64,000 bases of DNA from Labia minor. Its lineage: Eukaryota; Arthropoda; Insecta; Dermaptera; Spongiphoridae. The notes beneath the pieces are model-generated. The model saw only the letters and a list, made by a program, of their open reading frames with translations. It ran no database searches and was not told where the DNA came from. How positions within the stretch are numbered: the first letter of the stretch is position 1; each line of letters starts with the position of its first letter. Of this stretch, positions 11,187 to 22,813 are shown in pieces. The translations under genes and the position numbers were made by a program. The stretch spans positions 84,184,053 to 84,248,052 of the forward strand of contig OY720344.1 in NCBI GenBank assembly GCA_963082975.1, in the 5' to 3' direction.

Positions 11187-11348
11187 ATTATATATATATA
11201 TTAAATATATATAAGGTATTAAATAATTGTGCTATTATCATAGTGAACGGAATAAAATAATAATAATGTGTGAAAGAAAAAAAAAAATTTCACAAATTTT
11301 ATCTTTGTAGGGATAATACTTTATTTTTTATTTAAATTTCAATAAAAC

Positions 11349-11938
11349 TTTTTTACTATCTCGTCAGAAATAATTTTCGATGTTGAGATTTTAAAGTTTT
11401 TATACGTTTTGAGGGTCCCTGACTCATTTGCACTAAGGTTGAGAAAAATGTCTATCTCTGTGTGTGTATATGTAAGTGTATGTAGACAAGATTTAGCAAA
11501 AACGGTTTGAGCTAGAATAATGAAATTTGGTACACGGGCATTATTCAAAATTCGTAGTTTTCTATCAACTTTTGAGAAATGTAGCTCATCCGGAAGAGGG
11601 TCATTACCTACAACGTTTTGATTTTTTTTCCTCTAAAGTGACCGTAAAAATAAAGATATATGTTTGATAGTTTTTCACATGAGATTAAAAATTGTATAAA
11701 ACTGCTATATACATAATTTCAGTTTGATTGAATCGCTGAAAGTACCGGAATTAATTTTTTAACACAACTGCAAATCACGCGCCAGCACGTGACGTGGGGC
11801 CATCAACAAAGAGCCAAACACGCGCTGGTTTAATAAATATTATTTATTAATTTTAATTTATAATTTATAATTAATATATGTTAATTAATCCAATTCATAT
11901 CTGAGAGATAGTCGAGTGGAGACACTTCAGATTTTTAT
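11349..11938 (+). mobile_element. Helentron-like element, family C copy 1
   Basis: Begins TTTTTACTATCTCG and has a GTGT-rich microsatellite at about 11458-11485. Near the other end comes the inverted partner GAGATAGT, then a hairpin GAGTG-GAGA-CACTT and TTTTT. An inverted copy lies at 12311-12881. Non-coding. Confidence 0.7.
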
Positions 11939-12036
11939 CTTGTATATTAAAGTGGAGAACAACAGAGTAGTAGAAAATTATAGTATCTTTACACTCTTTA
12001 TTTTATAATTTAATGTAATACAACAATACTATCTAT

Positions 12037-12300
12037 TTATTTCTGTGGTTCTACGACACTCGAAAGTTCTTCGCCGCAACAACCACATTCCTCCATACGT
12101 CCCTTTCCTGAACTACTTCTATTCTCTCCCAACTTCCTCACGTCCCTCATTACATTGTCTGTCCATCGCGTCCTTAGTCTACCAAGCGGTCGCTCCCCAA
12201 TCGATTTCACTATAAACAAGTTTCTCACTAGTCTTTTCTCTCTCATTGTAACCATGTGTTCCACTCATCGCACCTTTCTCGATTTTATGACTCTAAAAAT
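12037..12300 (-). pseudogene. non-LTR retrotransposon C-terminal remnant
   Basis: The minus-strand reading resembles the tail of the reverse-transcriptase polyprotein seen more completely at 17341-17960. HMVTMREKR, RPLGRLRTRW and DNVMRDVRKL correspond to the conserved HVARM, RPLGRPR and DNVGREVREI blocks. It is interrupted by family C copy 2 and resumes at 12886. Decayed, no product expected. Confidence 0.75.
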
Positions 12301-12310
12301 CTATATATCT

Positions 12311-12881
12311 ATAATAAAAAATCTGGAGTGTCTCCACTCGACTATCTCGTAAATTTGAATTGGATTAAATAACATATATTATATTTAAATTAAATTTAAT
12401 TAATTATAAATTATAAATTAAAATTAATAAATGATATTTATTAAACCAGCGCATCTTTGTCAGTTTGTTTGTTGATGGCACAAACTCACGTACTGGCGCG
12501 TTTTTGGCAGTCAACGTGTTAAAAAATTATTTCCGGTACTTTCAATGACTTGAAAAACTATCAAATATATATCTTTATTTTCACGCTCAGTTTAGAGGAA
12601 AAAAAATGAAAACGTGGTAGGTAATGAACTTCTTCCGAAAGAGCTACATTTCTCAAAAGCTGATGGAAAACTACAAATTTTGTACCAAATTTCATTATTC
12701 AAGCTCAAACCGTTTTTGCGTAATCTTGTTTACATACAAATACACAGACAAACGCAGACATACACACACACAGACATTTTTCTCAACCTTAGTGAAAATT
12801 ATTGAGAGACCTTCAAAACGTATAAAAACATCAAAATCTCGACATCGAAAATTTTCGTGATCTCTGGCGAGATAGTAAAAA
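12311..12881 (-). mobile_element. Helentron-like element, family C copy 2
   Basis: Inverted relative to copy 1. In element orientation it starts TTTTTACTATCTCG and ends CGAGATAGT, a perfect 5-bp hairpin GAGTG-GAGA-CACTC, then TTTTT. A CA-rich microsatellite lies at about 12740-12775. It interrupts the non-LTR remnant: sequence before it (to about 12300) and after it (from about 12886) is contiguous in the copy at 17341-17960. Confidence 0.75.
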
Positions 12882-12885
12882 TGTT

Positions 12886-13080
12886 TAGAGATGCATAGAG
12901 GTCATGCAATTCCTTTTTATGCAGTTTTCGCCATACCCCAGAGTGACCCTATCATTCTTTGATCATTAAATGCTACCAAGAGCCCTATTTTCAAATACTC
13001 TCGTTTCCTAAAATCATAAACCACGCCTCACATCCATACACTATACAAACAATAAAATAATTGTTTTATATATTTTAATT
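12886..13080 (-). pseudogene. continuation of the non-LTR remnant
   Basis: Matches, with decay, positions 17610-17815 of the better copy, including the TATAGAGGTCATGCAATTCC-like block and the ATAATTGTTTTATATATTTT block. It was separated from 12037-12300 by the family C insertion. Confidence 0.7.
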
Positions 13081-13265
13081 TTGATAATGCATCCCAATAT
13101 ATTTACATACTTATTTTATAAGATATATTTCAATAATTTATAAATTGAAATACCGTTTCAGAAATAATTTTAATACATATTTAAAATGAAAAAAGTTTAT
13201 TTATTATTATTTTATGTATGATAAATTGTTTTATAACAATTCTCTTTAAAACATAATATACAAAG

Positions 13266-13298
<33 letters not shown>

Positions 13299-14204
13299 TT
13301 AATTAAAGTCTCTATTTGTAATTTTTATTTAAATTTAAAACAAGAGTGGTCAAATTAGGCCCCAAATTATATATAAAGTTTTAAAAAAATTAAAATTTGA
13401 ACATTTTTATTTAAAAAAACTGGCAATAAATACATTACTATAAGTTGTTATATAGAATTAATTTTATTTTAAAATAATGTAGATATTGATTACACCAAAA
13501 TAAAATTGTTATACCAAAATTTTTTTTATTGCACTGTGTGACAGCAAAAGTCTGGGGACCCATCTTTTAAAATATTAAATACAGTAAAAAAGATGTCAAT
13601 AAAGAATAATATTGTTTATTTTCAAACGATACAAATTATTACTCCATTAGATAAAAAGCAATCATTTGATAATCAAGAAATATCCTGTACTTGACAAAAC
13701 AACAAGAACTCAATGCCTTCGATTAAAGTGGACATCAAAAAGCACAAAAAAAACAACAATAAAAACTTATATTCAATAAAATTGAAAAATAATTAATATA
13801 AAATAGATTGGATTTCAGCACAAATTCATTGCACAGTAAAAAATAAAATAAAATGTTGAATAAGACAAAAAAAAAATATCAGAGAAAAATGAATAGAAAA
13901 TTCGATTAAATTTTATATATAGATATAAATATTTAAATAAAATTGAAATTCTTATCAATGAAGAATTGCATGACCTATTTTCACCTCTAAACATGAAATC
14001 GAGAAGGTGGAGAGGTGAAAGGGTAGGATAATTTACTCGAATAGGGGGGAAAAAAATATTAGTGATTAGTTGGTTTACGAGGAGACTATAGGGAAATCGA
14101 CCCGTGAGTTAACAAAGAAGCATTGATGGAAGTACAATATTATGTAATAACAGATATGAAAGAAATGGAGGTGATTTATGGTAGCTTCCATATACAAATA
14201 GTTG
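13081..14204. other. AT-rich DNA, no gene seen
   Basis: Contains a (TA)n run at about 13275-13299. No coding frame or known repeat recognised. Confidence 0.45.
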
Positions 14205-14325
14205 CCGCCTAAAGGTAAAGGTTTTCTATAATCAACAGAATGGGTCTCTCAATATTAATTTTGATTTTCTTGATCGGAGTGCTACTTTTTACCAGCTTCC
14301 TAATTTTGATCCATGTGGCTATAGT
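14205..14325 (+). repeat. dispersed repeat family F, copy 1
   Basis: About 120 bp shared with 24345-24465 and 61165-61285, all in the same orientation. Shared words are AGAATGGGTC, TTGATTTTCTTGA and GCTACTTTTTA. Identity unknown; no tRNA-type promoter boxes or terminal repeats were seen. Confidence 0.6.
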
Positions 14326-15264
14326 CAGGGAGCTAAGAGTTGAGGCGTGAGCTGTGGCGGCCAGGAGAGGCGTGGCTACCCCCTCCTAGAGTGATTTCCC
14401 CTCCTCTGTAAAGTCTTCTACTCTCTCAAACTAAAATATAAAGAATTTGTTATGCGCATCAAAGTTGCGCGGTGTGGTTTTGTAGGAATGGTGGGGCAAG
14501 CGCGGGAACTGCTTAGTCAAGGGTGGGGGTCGGCTTATGCACCAACTCTTACCTCCTCGAGTATAGATGGTGATTTATGGTTGTTCAGGATAGGGTCAGA
14601 TCGAGGGATTAGTTACTACAGAAAAAATTCTCACCACTATTTGAAATAAACAAATAAATAAATACAATTTCAATATTTTAAAAATATTTTAAGCTTATTA
14701 ATGTTGGTGATAAATTTTAAAGTTGGCTAAGTTCATTCAATTTACAGAGAAATTGTATTGCATAAATTGGATAGAGGTATTTCCATAAACAAATAAATTG
14801 GCGTCAATAATCAAGGCGTGTGAAAATTGTAGCTTGTTGGATTCCATTCAATCGAATTATATCCAAAACAAAAAAAAGGAGAAAAACATGAAAAAACAAG
14901 AGGGAATATTTCTTTTCTCTAAATTTTCACCGTAGATCAAATTCCCTTTAGGCGACAAAAAGAGAATAAAAAAAAAGAAAAGAAAAGAAATGATAGCTTA
15001 TTATTTTAATAGTAGCTGGATACAATGAAAGACAGTGTATCTTTTTTTTTTATTCCACGCTTTTCTATTATCTACATTGCAATGGCAATATTTTTCTTCC
15101 GGTATCCGATCCGCTCTTCATAATGACAAGCCATCCTTTCTCTTGATTCCTACAACTTTCCCTTTCGAATGAGATTTACTTTATTGTATTGGGGTGTAGG
15201 TGGGTTGACGATTACGCCCTCCTCTTTTTCTCACTTATCTATATAAGTATATATTTTATCTAAC

Positions 15265-15300
<36 letters not shown>

Positions 15301-15506
15301 AGATTACTTCTCATAAAAAAACTGATCTGAACAAAATACATAGCTTTTTGATTTGTTTTATTATCTTAGGGAAAATCTAAAGGTAAGTTTAAATTTCAAA
15401 ATATTGTTTTTTTAATATATATGCTCTTTTGTTTGCATTAGCCAGATTGGTATTAACAAAAATTAAAAAAAATGTCTCGTTTAGATTAAAATCAATATCG
15501 AAACGA
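14326..15506. other. mixed DNA, no firm gene
   Basis: 14330-14600 is relatively GC-rich and holds a 65-codon ATG frame (14452-14649) with no recognisable motif; it could be chance or a repeat. The rest is AT-rich, with a (TA)n run at about 15268-15297. Confidence 0.4.
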
Positions 15507-15652
15507 AATAAGCGGGAGTGTCCTCCCCTAGACTTTCCCGCATATAAATAGGTATAAAGAGTTGTGAATGAATATTTAGAATGTGTAAACTTGGTATTGA
15601 TAAAGAGCCAGTTCGTATTAGTTTATTGGTGTCAAATTTGATATTTGGTAAC

Positions 15653-15687
<35 letters not shown>

Positions 15688-16705
15688 AAAGTGCTACTTC
15701 CGGTTAACTGATATTTTAAATGTAAAAAAAACAGATATGGATATAATATAAATATTTTTAATTTTATTTTATTTATAATATACAAGGGCTGGCTGTGACG
15801 TCATGAAGTGCTGGGTGACGTCATATAATTTTAAATTAAGAAAAAACTAATGAAGATGATTTTTCTCGAGGATAAAACCAATACAAAGTGCATAACACGT
15901 GGAGATATGTCCTCACGTGAAATTTGATATGAAAATAACCCTTCACTTCCTCTCTTCAATCGGCAATACTAGCACTTCCGGTTTCCGGATTTGCACCAAA
16001 AGTTGATCAATTCATCCTACTGATGTGTATTAAGTAAATATACCAAATTTCATCAAAATCCGTTGAGCCGTTCAGGCTGTACACATCTATACGGACGGAC
16101 GGACGGACGGACAGACATCATGCTAAAAATACTTTTTTCTGTTAAGAAAATGCATGATTCGTGGAGATATGTACCTAAAAATATCCATAGGTGAAATTTG
16201 GTGTGAAAACAATACCTCCCTTACTATCGTCGGTCGGTAAAAAAGAAACGCTACTTGTATAGGTAAAATGTCACTTCCGGTAGTCAGATCATGATGAAAT
16301 TTGGTATCTCAATTTTTTTCATATTTTTAAATCTATATACAAAATATGAAGCAAATATCTCGAAGCAAACTGGTACTTTACTTGAAAGGTAAACGCAACC
16401 AGTGTAGGTAAAGTACCACTTCCGGTTAACCGATTTTGACGAAATTTTGATAGAAATCTACAAACTGTGAATAATATCGGTGTACCAAATTTCGAAGTCC
16501 TAGCTTGATTAGTTTTTGAGTAAATTTGCTTACAGACATTACATACATACATACATACATACATACACACACACAGACATAATTCGAAAAATGGTATTTT
16601 CAGACTCAGGGAGGTCTAAAACGTCAAGATCTATCGAAATCTCGAAGTCGAAATTTTTGACGATTCCAATACTTCCCTTATACGAAGTATGCGGGAAAGT
16701 AAAAA
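15507..16705 (-). mobile_element. Helentron-like element, family B copy 1
   Basis: About 1.2 kb, nearly identical to the inverted copy at 31085-32261. In element orientation (minus) it starts TTTTTACTTTCCCGCATA, has a (CATA)n/(CA)n core (16545-16575), and near its far end has the partner TATGCGGGAAAGT. This is followed by the hairpin GGGAG-GACA-CTCCC. A truncated family A element lies inside it (about 15725-16239) with paired TGACGTCA at 15796 and 15816. Several AAATTTGG and CTTCCGGTT motifs recur. Non-coding. Confidence 0.78.
15725..16239 (-). repeat. family A sequence nested in family B
   Basis: Shares the A body from the ACCGACCGACGATAG end through the TGACGTCA pair to ACAGATATGG, but lacks the A terminal hairpin end. 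It is a truncated A copy carried inside B. Confidence 0.7.
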
Positions 16706-17340
16706 TTATAATAGAAAGGTTTGAATAAAAAAAAATAGTTAAAAAAAAGAATATAAATGAAAAATTTTTCTTTCAATATAGGAATGGTTTTTGTGTCACG
16801 GTCAAGAAATGCAATCATCTCTCAACTTGAACCGTTATTATTTTTTCAAGAATTTTAAAAATTCAAAGGGAGGTTATATTTGACAAATAAATTTCTTGTT
16901 ATTCCTTTAAAGTCACTGATCAAATTTCCATATTATAAAAGAAACAAGTAGGGAAATTCTTGTTAAAAGAAATAAATAATAATATTCTTGAACAAAACAT
17001 TATTATATTTAAATATATACCATATATTGATATTAATAAAACATTTTCTGTTGAAAGAGAATGATTGATACATTTCACGATTTTTTAATGATTCTAGATC
17101 CAATCAATCATTCTCTTTATGAGATAAATATATATCTCTATAAATATATATATATACTTTATATACTTTTTGGCATTTATAAAATTTCAAATCATGAAAA
17201 TTAAAATTGGAAATTGTAGTTACTTTGATCAAAGTGAAAATAAGTACAATTTTAAAAATTCTTAAACTGTGGATTGCTGTATGAGTAATTTTGATACTTT
17301 TCAAACTAATTAGAACCCATAAGTAGTTATATTTCTATCT
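16706..17340. other. AT-rich DNA, no gene seen
   Basis: No recognised feature apart from a short TA run near 17130-17160. Confidence 0.4.
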
Positions 17341-17960
17341 ATGTGGCTCTACGGAACTCGAAAGTTCTTGGCCGCAGCAACCACACTTCTCCAAGTATTC
17401 CTATTCACAGCCACAACCCTCCAATCCCTACCCTCTCCTATCTCTCTCACCTCCCTACCTACATTATCCACCCACCTTGGCCTTCCAAGCGGTCGTTTCC
17501 AACTCGGTCTCACCATCAATATATTTTTCGCCATTCTTTCCTCTCTCATTCTAGCCACGTGTCCTGCCCACCGCAGCCTTCTCGATTTTATAATTCTAAC
17601 TATATCTGGAGATGCATAGAGGTCATACAATTCCTCGTTATGCAGTCTCCGCCATTCTTCGGTGAACTCATCTTTCTTTGGCCCATAAATGCTGGGAAGA
17701 ATCCTATTCTCAAATACTCTAAATCTACTCTCGTCTCCTAAGGTCATAGACCATGCCTCACACCCATATAATACAACCGGCAAAATAATTGTTTTATATA
17801 TTTTCTTTTTTATCCCCTTTACTGTATGATAACAGTCGTTATTCGATTATAACCTAGAATTAAATTCTTCTCGAATATTATTATCCTTCGTGATTACAGA
17901 TCCTAAGTATTTAAATTTTTCTACATTTTGTATGTTAAGACTTTGTGTTAATACTAATAG
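17341..17960 (-). pseudogene. non-LTR retrotransposon reverse transcriptase, C-terminal part
   Basis: The longest copy of this family here, with an open stretch of 144 codons at 17349-17783 and decayed coding sequence up to 17960. It reads KFKYLGSVITKDNNIREEF, then LPVVLYGCEAW, RVFENRILPSIYGPK, EWRRLHNEELYDLY, RRLRWAGHVARMREER and RPLGRPRWVDNV. These are the blocks that follow the catalytic core in many arthropod non-LTR reverse transcriptases. The catalytic YADD region is absent, so this is a 5'-truncated dead copy. Other pieces lie at 12037, 19286, 21340, 30625 and 37558. Confidence 0.88.
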
Positions 17961-19085
17961 CCTAAGATTCAAAAAGAGAACATACGAGTAAGTAACAAGT
18001 GGTTTTATAATATTTTTTTAAAATCTATAAAAATCTAAGAAATCCAACTACAGAAAAATTAAACCAATTCCTAAATAGAACACTGTTTATATTTATAATT
18101 CGCTGATATTTTGGTAGTTAAAATCGCATGATATTGGCAATGGAACATTACTGAGATAAGTAGGGATAATAAATTTTCTCAAGACATGGAACTTTAAAAT
18201 TTTTAATAGAAGAATAACAATGAAAAAAATTTCATTTTAATATTTTTATTTTAATTTTAAAGAATTTTATAGAACTATGTGTATTGGAGTGTAATGTAAA
18301 TGCGTCATCTTTTAATGACGGATTATTCTTTGTATGGAGAGAAACATTAAATACATTCAACAGGAGGTTGAAAAGGGAGGGTTGATCTTTCAAGGGGCGG
18401 CTCTCAAAGAGCTCCAAGTACACAATATATATATATATATATGAATATATCTATATATTTCTTTTATATTATCCTTTTAAAACTTTCATTGAACTTTACA
18501 GCCTATTAAAGTAGATCAAGTTGATATCATTAGCGTGAATCTTTCGATCTTCTTAGGAACAAGAAATAATTATTTTAATAGTTGACCAGAACTTTGAATA
18601 ACTAATTGAAGAAGCCACATTACCTAATAGTGGATAATTCAATAACATTAATCATTTGAATTTTTCTAGTTTCTTTTTATTCCCTCTTATTCTGTTAACA
18701 AAAAATTCATTCATTTTATATTTGATAGTGGGAGTAGGAGAAAAAAATAAATAAAAATTTCTACCAACTTAATTACATTTAGTAATAATATTTCATTAAT
18801 TAGCGTTGGTGAATGAGTGTGAGAGATGTTAATATATTTACAAAATCCAAATTTATTTGAATAGGTAATATGTAATATCTAATTTAATTTATGAAACAAC
18901 CTATATTCAATTTCACATAACAAGTTTAAATATTGAAAAGCGCAACTAAATTCAATCCCATTTTGTTGAATTTAATCAGAGATTTGCAGTTTGATGTTTA
19001 TTCAAGGATATATTAATATACATGATGGAGATATATACCTATATACATAAAAAAATGAATCTACATTCAAAAATATATAATAAAA
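17961..19085. other. AT-rich DNA, no gene seen
   Basis: No convincing gene or element boundary. Short TA run near 18424-18442. Confidence 0.4.
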
Positions 19086-19285
19086 CTAGCTGCTCCGCCC
19101 CCTGTACCCCCGAGTGGTACATAGTATTTGGTTAAGAGTAGTAAAAGGTTTTCATCCATTTTGTTTCAATCAGTATATTACATAAAACATTCATTTCTTT
19201 TTGTGTTCTTATTCAAAATATATTCTAATTTAATCAGTAAATTAATTATATATATTATTATTGTATATGTTATATCTATCTATCT
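19086..19285 (-). mobile_element. Helitron-type 3' end module, copy 1
   Basis: In minus orientation it runs from the 3' edge of a non-LTR remnant to GGAGCAGCTAG followed by TTTT. It matches the 22160-22380 copy but has lost the terminal hairpin. CTAG followed by T is the Helitron 3' boundary. Confidence 0.65.
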
Positions 19286-19860
19286 ATGTGGCTCAAAGAT
19301 ACTCGAAAGTTCTTGGCCTCAGCAACCACATTTCTCCAAGTGTCCCTATCCTGAGCCCTTGTCCCATCTCTCTTACGTCCCTTCCAAGCGGACGTTTTCC
19401 AATCGGTCTCCGCACCGTTTTCCAATCCAATATCTTTTTCCTCTCCCATTCTAGCTATTCCCTTCCTATCGCAGCTTTTTTCGCTTTTATAACCCTAACT
19501 ATTTCTTAAGATGCATAGAGGTCATGCAATTCCTCGTTATGCAGTCTCCGCCTGTGACCTCATCTTTCTTTGGCCAATAAATGCTGGAATCTACTCTCAC
19601 CTCCCAAGGTCATAGACCATGCGTCCCACCCATATAATACAACAGGCAAAATAATTGGTTTATATATTTTAATTTTGATTTCTTTTGATAATAATTTTGA
19701 TGAGATAAGCCTCTTTACTGCATGATAACAGGCGTTTCCCGATTACAACTTCGATTTAAATATATATATTCTTCTCAAATATTATTATCCTTCGTGATTA
19801 CATTCAGTTTTTCTACATATTTAAATTCTACATTTTGTATATTAAGGTTTTGTTACTAAA
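19286..19860 (-). pseudogene. non-LTR reverse transcriptase C-terminal remnant
   Basis: Same family and order as 17341-17960, with more deletions. The ACTCGAAAGTTCTTGGCC end joins directly to the Helitron-type module at 19285. No open frame of note. Confidence 0.8.
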
Positions 19861-19919
19861 TATTTTTTCTTATCACTATTAATTTCAATCTGAATTAGAA
19901 GAAAATTATAAATTGCCTT

Positions 19920-20195
19920 CTCTTCCAACCCATTTACCTATCCAGGCATCTTAATTTCTGAACACTCCGTTTTTTTTAAATTTAAAATAGAAGGAGAGAA
20001 ATAGTTTTAAATTATATTCGAATGGTCTGTTATATTCTATATATCAGTAATTTTTTCTGAATTTAATACCAAGTTGATTTTCAAAATTTTCCAATCGTTA
20101 TGCATATGAATGATTACATTTGTTAAAATTTAAAAAAAAATCAAATATTCAAATATTCTAATTTATAAATTTATATACAATTTAATATTATTTTT
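19920..20195. repeat. dispersed repeat shared with 58915-59190
   Basis: Shares long stretches with 58915-59190 in the same orientation, including AACACTCCGTTTTTT, ATATATCAGTA and AATTTAATACCAAGTTGAT. At the second site it leads into a non-LTR reverse transcriptase fragment, so both may be parts of a non-LTR element. Confidence 0.65.
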
Positions 20196-20259
20196 TATTA
20201 ATATCATATCAAAAAAGAGAATTTATTAAAAATTAAAAATAAAAAAAGAAGCCTATTAA

Positions 20260-20498
20260 TAAATAAATTTAAGTAAAAAGAAATCTTTTTAAAAAACACA
20301 CTTCTCTTAAAATTGCACTAAAAAGTAAAAAATAAAATCACTGTAAAGTGTGTGCGCCCAATAGTGGAAGCAAATGTTTTACGGTGTTATTATAATTTGA
20401 GCGCACACACTTTACAGTGATTTTATTTTTTACTTTTTAGTGCAATTTTAAGAGAAGTGTGTTTTTTAAAAAGATTTCTTTTTACTTAAATTTATTTA
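20260..20498. repeat. perfect 98-bp inverted repeat
   Basis: The left arm (20260-20357) and right arm (20401-20498) are exact reverse complements over 98 bp, separated by a 43-nt loop. Outer ends read TAAATAAATTTAAG and inner ends GTGTGTGCGC. No coding capacity. It could be a foldback or palindromic MITE, or a hairpin RNA source. Perfect identity means very recent formation or an assembly artefact. Confidence 0.93.
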
Positions 20499-21339
20499 GT
20501 TAATTTTAATAGTTCAGCGTCTGTAGAACTGCTATCGCCATCTATGATTGAAATAGTGAACTATTCCATATTCCGCATATGAAAGTTTAGTTAATTAATT
20601 ACCACTAACAGATAAATAATTCAGTGGATTTTTCAATTGATTCGTGTATTATTAGCAGGAGCAAGCGCGTATGCAAAATTTCAAGTTGATTGAATGACGG
20701 GAAGTTGTTGAAATATCGATTATAAAATGCCGCGGACAAACAACAAACGGACAACCTGACACTGTGAGTTAAGTAAAGTGTGTTAAAAAATATAATAGAA
20801 TACAATAATTTTGATTTAAAACAAATTTTAATTTTAAAAAAATACTCAAAATAAAAAAGACATAAATTTAAAACATCTCGTTTATATCATTTGTTTAAAA
20901 AAACATATCTATATATTTAATACGATAGTGTCCGTCTGTACGCAAAAAACTCCAGAGCCTAAACTACAAGGAGTAAGGTAACCAAATTTTTCTGAGGTGA
21001 AGGGTACCTCAAATGATGAAAAATAAAAAAGAAATTAGAATCCTAGGTAACTCCTGAGCTGAGCTGCGGGTGTTCCATTTTCCAGAAATATATATAAAGG
21101 AGAGTGTTTGTATGTATGTAATTTGTTTACTTTTTTGCTGTCATAGAAACAGATATATATATGTATATATAATTAGAACCTCTCTCTCTCCCTCTATTTA
21201 AAATTTTAAAAAATGGAGTGTTTTAGCCAAATTAAGAAATTTAAATTCCTTATGCAATATTGATAGGTAAATGAATTGGACTGGAAGAGGAGACATATGA
21301 TTAGAGAAATTGGGGAAAAATCAACCGGAATGTAATTAA
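20499..21339. other. AT-rich DNA, no gene seen
   Basis: No firm gene. 20900-21120 reads like part of a dispersed repeat (GTCCGTCTGTACGC, CTCCTGAGCTGAGCTGC), but I found no second copy in this window. Confidence 0.4.
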
Positions 21340-22159
21340 ACAAAAAAATTCAAGAATTATGATACGGATACGACTTACATACAATTAACATACAAAATGT
21401 AGAATTTGAAAAAGTATAAATATTTAAATACTTAAGTTCTCTAATCACGAAAGATAATAATATTCGAGAAGAATTTAAATCGACGTTGTAATTGAGTAAC
21501 GCCTGTTATTATGCAGTAAAGGGGCTTATCTCATCAAAGAGGATCAAAATTAAAATATATAAAACAATTATTTTTCATGTTGATCGATGACTAGAGTGAC
21601 CATATTTCGAAAACACCAAACCGGGACAAACGGTATACCTTTTTTTTAGAACTAAATTGAAAAAATTTTGAAAAAAAAATTACGAAATGTCCTAAATATT
21701 GAAAAAACAGTAGGGTGTACCGAAGACATTTTTGGGACAGAGCACCTAAAGACGGGGCGTTTGGTCACCCTATCGATGACTCCGGGAGACGAGAGTAGAT
21801 TTAGAGTATTTGTTAGATTAATATTGTTCGCAGCATTTATAGGCCAAAAGAAGATGAGGTCACAGGGGGATGGCGGAGATGGCATAACGAGAAATAATGT
21901 CCAGATATAGTTAAGGTTATAAAATCAAGAAGGATGGGATAGGAAGGGGACGTGGTTGGAATTGGAGAAACTAGAAATTGGGAGAAACCGATTGGGAAAC
22001 ATCCGGTGGAAGACCAAGGACCAAGGTGGGTGGACAATGAAGGAAGGGACATGGGAGAGATGGGCCAGGGTTGGATTTGGTTGTAACTCAGGATAGGGAC
22101 GCTTAGAGAAATGTGAATGCTGCGGCTAAGAACTTTCGAAAACTGTAGAGACAGAGTTA
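21340..22159 (+). pseudogene. non-LTR reverse transcriptase C-terminal remnant
   Basis: Plus-strand copy of the family at 17341-17960, heavily decayed. It carries AATATTTAAATACTTAAG, the ACGAAAGATAATAATATTCG block, ACTCCGGGAGACGAGAG and AAGAACTTTCG in the expected order. It is split by a hAT MITE at 21592-21772 and joins the Helitron end module at 22160. Confidence 0.8.
21592..21772. mobile_element. hAT-type MITE with perfect 8-bp target duplication
   Basis: 181 bp. Ends TAGAGTGACCA and (inverted) TAGGGTGACCA. The 8-bp TCGATGAC occurs on both sides (21584-21591 and 21773-21780). Eight-base duplications are the hAT signature. Inserted inside the non-LTR remnant, so it is younger than that copy. 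Confidence 0.9.
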
Positions 22160-22380
22160 GATATATACAATAATAATATATAATTAATTTACTGATTAAA
22201 TTAAAATATATTTTACAAGAAAACAAATACATGTTTTATCTACTTATACTGATTGAAACAAAATGGATGAAAACCTTTTACATACAGACTTTCAACCAAA
22301 TACTATGTATCACTCGGTGGTACAGGGGGCGGAGCCCCCGTCTAGGTGTGAAGAGCGCCGAAGGCGCTCGGAGCAGCTAG
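22160..22380 (+). mobile_element. Helitron 3' end module, intact terminus
   Basis: Ends with the hairpin GAGCGCC-GAA-GGCGCTC (22353-22369), seven further bases, then CTAG (22377-22380) followed by TTTT. A hairpin shortly before a CTRR end next to T is the canonical Helitron 3' terminus. It joins the 3' edge of a non-LTR remnant, as at 19285 and 37075. Confidence 0.82.
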
Positions 22381-22669
22381 TTTTAATTAACCAAGAAATC
22401 ATTTTTGCACTTAAAATATAGTTGTAATTAATAAATGAAACAAAATAAAAAATAATATAATTTAGTCATTTTAATTGACGTTTTGAAAATATTTTTGTAT
22501 TCATAAAAAATTAAAAATAATATATTGTTTTTTTAACCTTTCACTTTCAAATAGAAAAGAAGAAATATTCAAATATATAGAAAGAATAAATAAAAATGAA
22601 GTTATATATGATCTAAATATTTTATTAAATAAATTAAAAAGAGAACTTTTAGAATAAATTATTTAATTG

Positions 22670-22813
22670 AATTGATAACGGAATTTTGTAAATTAAACCA
22701 CATATTGATATTTGTTATTGTATATTTATTCAAAAAATCCAAAAATATACACAACGTTTCGATTGCAGAAGTAGCAAATATCAATATGTGGTTTAATTTA
22801 TAAAATTCCGTTA
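22670..22813. repeat. short element with about 40-bp inverted ends
   Basis: Arms read ACGGAATTTTGTAAATTAAA and its partner, with about one mismatch over 40 bp. The centre has ACAACGTTTCGATTGCAG. Related sequence lies at 28079-28190 and, in part, at the window end. Confidence 0.75.

Noticed and set aside
14452-14649. 65-codon ATG frame as a gene
   Set aside because: No recognised domain, no splice or promoter evidence; left as unexplained.
16319-16728. Frames at the CATA repeat
   Set aside because: Products of the family B microsatellite core, not genes.
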